NCBI GenBank assembly: GCA_946811185.2
Contig: OX328105.1
Coordinates: 46,252,845 to 46,316,844, forward strand
Direction: 5' to 3'
DNA: 64,000 nt
DNA from: Hippopus hippopus
Lineage: Eukaryota > Mollusca > Bivalvia > Cardiida > Cardiidae
The notes beneath the pieces are model-generated. The model was given only the letters and a program-made list of their open reading frames with translations, was not told the DNA's origin and made no database searches. Below are positions 33,601-45,600 of the stretch, piece by piece (positions within the stretch are counted from its first letter, which is position 1; each line of letters begins with the position of its first letter). The translations under genes and the position numbers were made by a program.

Positions 33601-36600
33601 TATCACACACAACAAGCTGATTATCCTCTATATCCTGTTATTTAAGTTCAAAACAGCAACTTTTCCGGAATGTTACAGTCTACATCCTTTATGCATGCAA
33701 AGAAAAATATATTTTTTAGCATCTGTTGGTGTTTAACAAGAAATTTTGATGCATGGGAAAAAAATCTAACAAAGCCCTTTTTAGCTCACCTGAGCACAAA
33801 GTGCTCATGGTGAGCTTTTTTTATCGTGCTGTGTCCGTCGTCCGTCGTCAACTTTCACATTGTGTACGCTCTAAAGTCCACATTTTCAGTCCGATACTCA
33901 TGAAACTTGGTCAGAATGTTTGTCTCGATGATATCTTGGACGAGTTCGAAAATGGTTCATGTCGGGTCAAAAACTAGGTCACTAGGTCAAATCTTAGAAA
34001 AACCTTGTGTACGCTCTAGAAGCCACATTTTCAGTCAGATACTCATGAAACTTAGTCAAAATGTTTGCCTCGATGATATCTCGGACGATTTCGAAAATGG
34101 GTCATGTCAGGTCAAAAACTAGGTCACTAGGTCAAATCTTAGAAAAACCTTGTGTACGCTCTAGAGGCCACATTTTCAGTCCGATACTCATGAAACTTGG
34201 TCAGAATGTTTGTCTCGATGATATCTCGAAAGACTTCGAAAATAGGTCATGTCGGGTCAAAAACTAGGTCACTAGGTCAAATCTTAGAAAAACCGTGTGT
34301 ACGCTCTAGAGGCCACATTTTCAGTCAGATACTCATGAAACTTAGTCAGAATGTTTGCCTTGATGATATCTCAGATAAGTTTGAAAATGGGTCATGTCCG
34401 GTCAAAAACTAGGTCACTAGGTCAAATCTTAGAAAAACCTTGTGTACGCTCTAGAGGCTACATTTTCAGTCCAAAACTCTTGAAATTTGGTCAGAATGTT
34501 TGTCTTGATGATATCTCGCACGAGTTCGAAAATGGGTCTTGTCGGGCAAAAAACTAGGTTACTAGGTCATATCTTAGAAAAACCTTGTGTATGCTCTAGA
34601 GGCCACATTTTCAGCCCAAAACTCTTGAAAGTTGGTCAGAATGTTTGTCTTGATGATATCTCGGTCGAGTTTGAAAATGGGTCATGTCGGGTCAAAAAAC
34701 TAGGTCACTAGGTCAAATCTTAGAAAAACCTTGTGTACGCTTTAGAGGCCACATTTTCAGTCCAAAACTCTTAAAAGTTGGTCAGAATGTTTGTCTTGAT
34801 GATATCTTGGACGAGTTTGAAAATGGATCATGCTGGGCCAAAAACTAGATCACTAGGTCAAATCTTAGAAAAAACTTGTGTACGCTCTAAAGGCCACATT
34901 TTCAGTCCAATGCTCTTGAAATTTGGTCAGAATGTTTGTCTTTATGATATCTCATATGAGTTGTAAAATGGGTCATGTCGGGTCAAAAACTAGGTCACTA
35001 GGTCAAATTTTAAAAAAAACCTTGTGTACGCTCTAGAGGCCACATTTTCAGTCCAAAACTCTTGAAATTTGGTCAGAATGTTTGTCTTGATGATATCTTG
35101 GAGAAGTTTGGAAATGGGTCATGTCAGGCAAAAAACTAGGTCACTGGGTCAAATCTTAAAAAAAACCTTGTGTACACTCTAGAGGTCACAGTTTCAGTCC
35201 AAATTTCTTGAAAGTTGGTCAGAATGTTTTACTTGATGACATCTCAGATGACATCGAAAATCGGTCATGTTGGGTCAAAAACTAGGTCAGTAGTTCAAAT
35301 CTTAGAAAAAACCTGTGTATGCTCTATAGGCCACATTTTCTGTCCAATACGTATGAAAGGTGGTCAGGATCTTTGTTTTGATAATATCTACAATGGGAAA
35401 ATTGGTTATGGTTGGCTAAAAAGTACGTCACTGAGAGAAATTCTAGAAAAAGCTTGTGTATATGCTAGAAGCCAAATTTTCAGTCCAATAATTATGAGAG
35501 CTTAGTAGATTGTTTGTCATGATATCTCACAAGAGATTGAAAATGGGTCATGTTTGGTTAAAAGACTCAGGTGAGCGACTTTAGGGCCATCATGGCCCTC
35601 TTGTAACTTTTTACCAAACAACAAAAATGTAGACTTATTCAAAATGAAAGCATTTGCAGACAAATTACAAATGGCTAAAACCGAACAATTTGTCTTTGAT
35701 AAGGTAGAAAACATTGTGGGAAAAGGAGAAAATGCTGGTCATCAGCATTTTCTCTATTTCCCACAGTGTTTTCAAAAGACTTCTTTCTCAGGGTCGTTTA
35801 AATATGGGAATTATGTGGTAAAGGGTTAAGGCAAAAATAACTGAAATACCAAAGTAGAAACTATAAGGCTGACAAAGTATTCTATTTTGTTATTTAGAAA
35901 AGTCGTGAGGAAGAAATAAATAGGCGGAAACTTGGCAAAGACATGCATAAGTTAAAGCAAACACAACAAGAGATGCAGGTGAAAGAAATGAAAGAACAAA
36001 TGAAAAAGGACAAGGAAGAAGAGAGAAAAGCAAGAGAAAAAATAAGAGCTCAGATCGCAAAGGATAGGTACCACTTTGACACTTTACTAAATAATCCTGT
36101 TTTAACATTCTGAAGGAGAAAACTTTTGAAGACAAGGCGTGAAAAGGAGAAATTGCTTGTAAGAAGCAATTTTTCCTTTTACCGCAATGTTTTCTTCCCT
36201 ATTGGAGAACTTCAGCTCATTTGTAAACATGAAAGCCATGCTGTGTGAGAAGGGGGCTTAATGCATCTCCGAAATGCATGATACCAAGCAGGTCATCAAA
36301 AAATTATGGATCCATAAATATCATTTTGTCTAACTACCAACTGAATCATGAGGTAGAGTGGTCCTTTGGCATGCAGAAAATTTACCAATTGCAAATGGTT
36401 TTGACACAGATCAGCCTGCATGGACTGCACAGGCTGACCTGGGTCAATACTTTTTGCAGATGCATTAAGCCTCCTTTTCACAGAGCATGACTCAAATATA
36501 TTTGTAAGCAGATGCTCTCAGGTTTGGAAGACTCCAAAGTAATTACATGTATGTTTTTTGGTATTACTGAATTATTTTCACATAGATTTTTTAATACTTA

Positions 36601-39600
36601 AAGGCCCTATAGCTGCTAATAGTAAGCAATGCTGGTGTTAAAATGCATTTAAATTTAAATCATACTATTTAAAAGTATGGAAATTATTGTGAATATGACA
36701 AGCCTTTATTGTATGGTTGGTCCAAGTGTTATTACATGGCAGAAAAATGTATCTGAAAACTAAGTTAAAAGTTGCCAAGTTGCTCTACCTTTTGTTTACT
36801 TCTTTGTACTTCTTCAGTTCAGCTGTCATTGGGTTGAATTTTTGTACAACTGTTAAGCAGAAACTGTGCAATGTGCAAGGCCTTGTTTTCAGATACTTGC
36901 TTTGAAGCATAGTTATAACATTTTATATCCGCTTGAATAAAGATGATATTGTTATGCTTAACCCTTTACCACACAATCCTGAATTAAAAGGCTTTTGAAA
37001 ACACTTTGGGAAAAGGAGAAAATGCTGGCAAACAGCATTTTCTCCTTTTCCAAAATGTTTTTTCCCCTTTCAACAACAAATCCAGTGTTTTAACCACATT
37101 TATCATCTGCAAATGCTTTCAATTTGGACAAGTCTAAAATGATGTTGTTTGGCAAAAGGTTAATTATGGGTAGGAAACTTCAAAATGTGAGCCATTGGCT
37201 CTGGAAAGAAAATGTTGTGTTGGTCTTCTGGCTCCAAAGATACTGGCTCAAAAACAACTTGAGAAACAGGTAAGCTTGTCATTCTTTGTACTTATGTAAT
37301 TATATGTCTTCGAAATTCGAAAAAAGGAGGATGTCATACAATGCTCTGATCTTTCAACATGTTTTCTACACTTCAGAAAGTTGAAGCATGTGTATAGTAT
37401 GGATAGTTTTTTCCTACAGACAGGTTTTTTTTCAAAACTTTTGCTCAGATGATAATATAATGTATGCAGAGTGAAACAATGCACTGAAAGTCATATGTTG
37501 CAGAGCAAAATACAAAGATACACTTCTTCAGAGGGGATATTATTATTCTTAGAAATGTTATGTTTGCCAATACCAAAAAGGATCATCAATCTAAAGAACT
37601 GGACAGATCACAAATAGAAATGTTCATACCTGTAATCAAAGACATATTCCCTGAACACTTTTCTGCAGTGGACAGATTTTTCTTAAATTTCGCAAAGAAA
37701 TTGTGCTCTATGGTATCTTGTAAAAAAAAAATATTTAAGAAATGTTTCAAGCAGGCATCTTTAGGAGTTAATAGCTGTATTCGACTGGTCAACTTTCGTG
37801 AAGCACGAAAATGAATATTAAGCTCCACCTACCTGTAAGGTGCCCATTTCGTGCAGCACAAACATTACGACGATTTGAGAGTGTAAGGTTTGTGCTTCAT
37901 GAAAGGTTACGAAATTGTGAAATTTACCAGTCAAATACAAGAGTGCAACACGAAAAAACCGAAATTACCATTCGAATACGGCTATTGATAAAATGAGTTA
38001 CCTCCCTTTGTTATAAACGCCTTTTTGGCGTGATTTGACATCCCAATCATATACAAATCTCTTACTTTCTTCTGCATCTGTGATTTCCAGATATTCAAAA
38101 GAACTTACATATTAAAGATGAAAATATACTATCTCACTGTTATACTAACCCAATGGAATAGAATAGCATTTAGAGGAAACATGCGCAAACCAGTGACATG
38201 AGAATACTGTGGGATATGTCCTTAAAACAAAAGCTTTGTTTTCCCATTAATACTCATCAGTGCAAACGATAATGTACACATTTGTTCGATGAAATGTGAG
38301 TGATTTTTTGAAAATACACAGGACTGATACTGCCATGATTGAAAAATGCTGTCTAACATTAATCTATCTAAATTTTGATAATACTTTTGTGTAGCCAAAT
38401 GGTAAATATGTTAAAATTGTAGTGCTGTTGTCGTAAATCAATATATTGATCCTGGCAGAAATACTGAATAGAGAAATGGGTAGTTTTCATGGAAAATTTG
38501 GATTTTTTGCTAGACTTTTACCTAGCTACACATACATATTACAGAAGCCTAATTACTCTGGGAATAAACACCATTTTTTGACAAGTAAGAGAAGAGAAGA
38601 AAATGTTGCATACAACACATGTTTGAATGGTCTACATACATAATTGCATTATGCAAGTTATTGTGCTTTATTTCATGCTTTCCAGTAGGTTATCGAGATA
38701 TATTGGTGAAATATTTTTCGATATTTCATGGTTACGACCAGTTAAAATACTGATTTTTATATTCTAACTCTTCAATTGAAGGCGGAAACAGTTGTTCCCG
38801 TGCACTAGTTACCTAGGTAAAATGCGGTTGCCTCACAATCAGATGGAAATATGACGTAATTTACCTTACATTTCTTGGGCTTGACGTAATATTGTAATGC
38901 GTTGCTATGTGGAGGGGATACACCACGGGAATAACCGAAAAGAACTGTACTGCATTTTGATTAAGCCCCCCCCCCCCCCCTCCAGGGTTAAAAGCATGAA
39001 ATAAATAGAATATTTCTTTTTTTTGGCGAAAGATCAAAATTTATTTCATCTCGTGTTCACACGTGGCTGTGCCACTCGTGAACATATTACCGATGATGTT
39101 CACTCAATGAAATAAATTTCAATCTTTCACCACAAAAAACAAATATCCTCTATTTCATCAACATATTTCTTCACATTTGATAATATAACATGAGAGGAGA
39201 GTATGTAGAGCAATGAATATCAAATTTAAGTTAGCACAATTAATTAATTCACAAATCCATTTATTCATTCATTCATTCATTCATTCATTCATTCATTCAT
39301 TCATTCATTCACTCACTTGGTCAAAGTCCATTTGTATATTTTTTGTTCTCCAACTCTCTTCTCTTGAGTGAGTGATTGAACAAGGGAGCGAGCGAGTGAG
39401 AGAGAGAGAGCAAGCAAACAACCAAGCGAGCAGGAGACCAAGCGAGAGACCAATGGAGTGGAACTGGCTAATGTGATAAACTGATACTTAATTTCATGCA
39501 CATCAGTATTTCGGGTTATAGTTTTATGTAAAGATTCAAATTACAGAAAGGAAAAATAAAACAACAGCATTGTCTTCTTCACAATCTCTGGTAAGTGCAG

Positions 39601-42600
39601 TAAATTTGTAATTTGGACCATAGATCAATCAATATTTATTGATTACATATCTTGCCAAAGATCCTAAGGGTTAGGGATTGCGTTTTTAACAGAAAGTTCA
39701 TTCTTGCAGTGTAATTGATTGTGTGTAAGCAAACTAATGACATTTGTACAACGTGCTCAAGGGGAGCTCTTAGGATCTTGTTGTGTCCGTTGTGCGTCGT
39801 CCATTGTGCGTCGTGCAGCGTCAACAATTCTTTAAACATCTCCTCCTCCTAAACCACTGGGCCAATTTGGACCAAACTTGGCTGGAATGTTCCTTGGGAG
39901 GTCCTCTTTAAAACTTGTTCACAGAATTTGATTCCATCAAAAACTCTGGTTGCCATGGCAACCAAATGGAATTTGCTAAGAAATTCTTTAAAAATCTTCT
40001 CCTCTGAAACCGCTGGTCAGATTTTGAAATAATTTCACAGAAATGTTCCTTGGGTGACCCTTTTCGAAAAGTGTGCCCGAAATTTTGATCCGTCGAAAAT
40101 CATGGCCGTGAGGGAGGGGGGGGGGGCTCTTTGCACTGTATAGACTTAAAGAAATTCTTTGAAGTTCTTCTTCTCTTAAACCACTTGTCAGTTTTTGAAA
40201 TTATTTCACAGAAATGTTTCTTGGGTGCCCCTTTTGAAAAATTGTTTGCGAAATTTTGATCCGCCAAGAAACATGGCTGTGGTGGTGGGGGGCTATTTGC
40301 ACTGTACGAACATGAAGAAATTCTGAAAAATTCTTCTTCTCTGAAAAATGTACTTGAAACTTGGAAAAATTGTTCATTAGTAAAAGAGCAACCCATACAA
40401 CAAGGGCCAATAACTCTAAAATCATTTTGTCCAAATTATGCCCCTTTTTCGACTTAGAATTTTAACTTACTATCCAGCACCCAACAGCCAATCATTGGCA
40501 CCCGATGCTGTGCTCTTGTTTGACTTAATATTTTTAGCCACTATCGGGCATGTGCTCTTGTTCAAGAAATGGTCCTTCGGGTGACCTATCCCAGAATTTA
40601 TTTGTAGAATTCTGATTCGTCAAAAACATGGCTGTGGTGATGATTGTAGGGGTGGTGACAGATTTTGAAATGATTTTTACAGGTGACCTTTTCAAATTTG
40701 CTTGGCAAAGTAATGATTTCGTTTCCAAAATTTCAATACTTCAAAAAAAAAAAGGCTATGGTCCTCTCAAAAATTCAGGTGAGTGATCCAGGGCCATCTT
40801 GGCCCTCTTGTTTAAAATTCATATAGGGTAGGGCTGTAAGAGCAAGATACCTCAAAGGTGACATTTTCGTAACAAGATTTACGGACACAATGCTAAAGAG
40901 AGACAGATTTTGTAAAAAAAAAATTTACTTTCAAGACATAATTTCAGAAGAATTTCATAGATACTAGAAAAAAAAATAAATTTTATCAATGAAATCTGAA
41001 AAGTGTGGGGATCATTCCTAAGTAGCGTTTTTAGAAGGAGTTCACTTCAGGGGAATGGTAAATACACAGACAAAATCTATTATGTCACTGACGTAAAAAT
41101 TCCTTTGTCAGTACTTCACCTGGTTGTACACATGGCCAAAGTTAGATGACATGTAACCCTTATGATTGTTATAGGTTTTTATAAATTCACCAAGAGAACA
41201 CCATAGCTTAAATACTGTTGATAATATTTATATGCAGACTACAGAACCATATTTCAAGAATAGCAGAGTAATTGAATATTGTATAGTTCTACAGTAAGTA
41301 ATTTTGCACTTACCAAAATTAAATTTCATTGTTTACTATTGTTTACCTATACTGTTATAGGTTCTGAGTTAGATCATAGCGACAATTCATGTGATTACAA
41401 AACAGCAATAGGCCCTAGTAATTTAGGGTCTTGGTAATTGATACTTTGAAATACTTGGCAAATGAGTAGATTTACACTGATCTCTAGGCAGATAGTTTGA
41501 CCTGGGATAAGATTAGCTTTGCAACAAATGGTTTGACCCAAAGTTGGGGCATTTTGACAAAAGCTCAACATGCCAGAACTTGACAGACAGAATGATTGAT
41601 GGTTTTAAGAAATGTAGACAGATCAAATATATGAATTGTTGAGCAGCTTCCTCTGTGGGTGGATTTTGACAAAATGCAATACTGTAGAGTGTGGATAAAA
41701 TATCAAAAATATGACAGAAATGTCATATTGCCCTGTGTCAGCCACTTGGTCCATAATACATAGCTCAAGGTTGTCAATGGTTTTGTTTTATCTATGTGTT
41801 TCTGTATTGCTTAATGGCTATAGGTTTGATGCTGACAGCACTTCTTTTTTTGCAGGAGGGCCGTTCAGCAAGGCACAACAGGATCCTAACCCAGTACTGG
41901 TGAAATCCAGGAGACACGAAAAACATAAATGTGTTATTGCTTTAGTATAATAAATTAACATTGAAATTTCCATAAACACAATTTATTTATCCTATTTGTT
42001 TACTTCTTAATGGCAACACAAGTCATGCATTATATGGTGAGGCAGTTTGTTTAAAGGCCTAGAAGAAGCAAGAAGTAAATAATGCAGGCATTTAAATGCA
42101 TTTGAATTTAAATCATACATTTTAAAAGTATGGAAGTTATTGCGAACAACAAGCTCTCATAGTAGGGTTTGTCCAAGTGTTAGTCACAAGTAGAAAAATG
42201 AATTTCAGATCCATGAGAAATGTAAACAAAAGATAGAGTGACCTCACAACATTTGACCTACTTTAAAGTTCATTTTTCTGACAGCAACTTACTTTTGGAC
42301 TATACAATAACAATTGTCACTTTTACAGTAAATACCATACTTTAAAATTGAATGATTGAAATTTAAATGCATTTTAACATCCACATTGTTTACTGTTGGT
42401 CACTATTAGGCCTTTTACATACAATTTGCTTTCAGGATGGATACCAGAATAGTGTATGCATGTCCCTACTGCCATAAAACTTTCTCAAGAAAGTACCGAG
42501 TGAAATTTCATATAAAGAATGAACATGCTGATATGGATATGAACACAAAATGTAGTCATTGCTACAAGAAATTTGCCTCCGTCCATAGCAAGCAAAGACA

Positions 42601-45600
42601 CATCAATTTTGTTCACAAAAAGGAGAGTGATTTCTCGTGTAAAGATTGTAAAACATCATTCTGCAACAAAGAAAACTTACAAGCACATAACAGGGCCAAG
42701 CACGGAGCAACAAAGTTACAATGTAAGATTTGCTCGTCAGAGTTTTCATATAGGTCAACTCTTAAAGAACACGAGAAGAATTGTGCAGGAAGAGAATCCG
42801 AGAAGTTTGAATGTACAGAATGCAGGAAATCATACAGACATAAGCGGTCACTGGATGCCCACGTCACTTCAAAGCATAGAGGCAAGTCCCATGTTTGTGA
42901 GTTTTGCGGAGAAAAGTTTACCTTTACCAGCTCCTTGAGGAAACATAAGAAAAGAAAACACTAACAGTAAATTGACCCAGTCTACAACAGGATTTACAGT
43001 AGACATTCAGATCACCTTGGATTGTATATTACATAATCCCAACTTTTAACAACCTGAGAAAGAAACCTTTTGGAAATAACGTTTGCAAAGGAGAAAATGC
43101 TGGTAACCAGCATTTTATTCGTTTACCACAACTTTTTTTCTATCCTTTCAAATTCCATCATTTGAGCTACATTTATTTTGTTGTCTGCAAATTCTTACAG
43201 TTTTGGCAAGTCTACATTTTTGTTGTGTGGTTAAGAGTTAAATTTACATCTACTTGTGTTGTGGAGTATTTAGGAAGACTGTAGTGTTGTGCTTCATAGT
43301 GAAAAAATGACAAAAGGAGACAAGAATTACATCATGTTGTTTTGAGCAGTCATATTTTTACTGTAACCCTTTACCACACAATCCTGAGTTTTCACGACTT
43401 TGAGAAGTAAGCCTTTTGAAAACATTGTGGGAAAAGGAGAAAATGCTGGTAACCAGCATTTTCTCCTTTTCACACAATGTTAACTAGACTATCTGATACA
43501 AATCCCATCATTTGTGCCATAAAAGTGTTGTCATCTGCAAGTGCTTTCAAATAGGACCTGTTTAAAATATTGTTGTTTGGGAAAGAGTTAAATTGCCATT
43601 TTGATAAATGAATAGCATGTAAGAACATTGAGGCAAATGAAGAAAATACCAATGAACAAAAAATGTTCTCCTTTTGTCCCAATGTTTTTGATACTCATCT
43701 GTTGAATGATGTTTTAAACCTCTCCAAATGCCAGGTGACATGTTTGAGAGGTATGCAGCAGAGAACATTTGAAATATATAAGCGAATAGAGAAAATGCTC
43801 ATAATAAGGAATTTCTTTTTTCCTGAATGTTTTTGTACATGATTTGCATTTTGAGATTTTTTTTTATTTAATCATATATTTACTAAGGTCTTCATAGTTA
43901 TCTGCCTGTCTTGGAAATAAACCTTTGAACAGATACAGTATATTTCAGCCATGCTTCTTCATGATGTATTATATCAAGCAATTCATCACATAAATAGGAA
44001 TTGATAAAATCCGTTAAGTCAAACAAATGCTTGAATCTAGAGAAAGAGTGGTCATTGGAAATACATAAAATCAATCGATAGCAAAAGGTTTTGACCCAAG
44101 TCAGCCTGAGCTAGCCTGGGTCCTGGCGGTAGTAATCTTTTATTTACCTCTAATGGCGGTCTTTGTTGATGGTCTATACAGATCTGTGGCAAAAAGATTT
44201 ATCGCTTCTGTAATTTTTACTCTTTTTTGACAAAGTAACGTCTGAATGATAGAAAAGGAAAAAATGAACAGACTGGAATCCAAGCTAGCCTGAGCCGACT
44301 GCACAGGCTGACATGGGTTGACAGTTTTTGCAGATGCATTAAGCCCCTCTTTCACAGAGCAATACCCATTTCCAAAAGTCAACTTTCAAACCATTTGATG
44401 AAAGTATGGAGAACCTATGTAGAAGTTGGTGCTTTTACTTTGCAGTGTTGAAAATAACAAGTGATATTGCTTATCTTGAGCAATTTCACAATTTCTCAAT
44501 ATAGTTAAAAAAGTCTGCTACAGATGTTAAAGTCTGTATTTATCTTGTCAATGATAATATGCACACCTTGCTATTTGTTTTCATGATTTATGCTCATTGA
44601 TACCTTATGTTATACAAACCTGAGATAGGCATGGTTTTATTTAAGATTTAACTTAAGATTTAATGTAGTTATTTTGAATAATAAAATACTTCTTGAATGA
44701 TTTTCAACATGAGTTGAAAGTTTTTGAATTTCTGAGTATGAGAATCCACTGCCTTTTTTACGTCTTCCATACAATGTATTAACCTGTTACCACACAATAT
44801 CGACTTTTTACGACCTTGAGAAAAGACTTTTGAAAACATTGTGGGAAAAGGAGAAAATGCTGGTAACCAGTAAGTTATTACCATACAGACTCTTTTTGAT
44901 TTATGTCTCTGTCATTGCCAGTTAAGCTCATGATTCATTTATTTAACTCTTTACCAAATGAAGATTTTTTTTTGACTGGACACAAGTAAATGCCATTGCA
45001 GACGATAATTTAATATAGCTGAAATGGTTATTTCTGTCTTTGGTAGGGTGGGAAACATTGTGGGAAAAAAGTGATATATATTCTCCTTCCCCACTTTTTC
45101 CCAATGTTTTTAAAAACTCTCTCTTTCACGGTTGTTAAAACTTGGGATCATGTGGTAAAGGTTTAAAATCCAGTGATTCCAGAGTGAAGATACAGTGTAC
45201 AATAGTGCAAATATAATCAACCAGCACATTTTGTCCAAAGATCATTCATATCATATTTTGAACAGAAAGGGTTGTGTGTTTTTGGATCATATATTTTAGA
45301 CAATGCAACCTGTGCTGTTTAAGGTCAATGGCCCCTAACTCTCATATCAAAAGACGGAAGCTACGGAGATTGGCCGAATAGCCTATACGAAAAAGTCGAT
45401 GTTACACGATATTTACCGATTAGTTAGTGATTCTATGGCTCCTCTCACATTAAAACACGGAAGCTGCTGAGATTGGCCGAATAACCTTTACGAAAACGTC
45501 AATGTTACACGATATTTATCGATGAATTAGGGGTCGTAATCCTTAAATGACACTATCAATAATTCTACATGGGGGGGGGGATAGACAGAGAGGGAGAAAA

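Noticed and set aside
33753..35505. Series of similar 62-96-residue ORFs that look like a repeated protein
   Set aside because: They follow from the 145-bp tandem unit, whose length is not a multiple of three. No frame runs through more than about one and a half units.
37168..37270. Possible extra UBXN4 exon ending AAACAG|GTAAGC
   Set aside because: UBXN4 exons 7 and 8 already join in phase and match the family; this segment has no counterpart.
41840..41975. Acceptor-like TTCTTTTTTTGCAG followed by a frame and AATAAA-like signal
   Set aside because: Only about 30 codons with no similarity to UBXN4 or the zinc-finger protein, and phase support is lacking.
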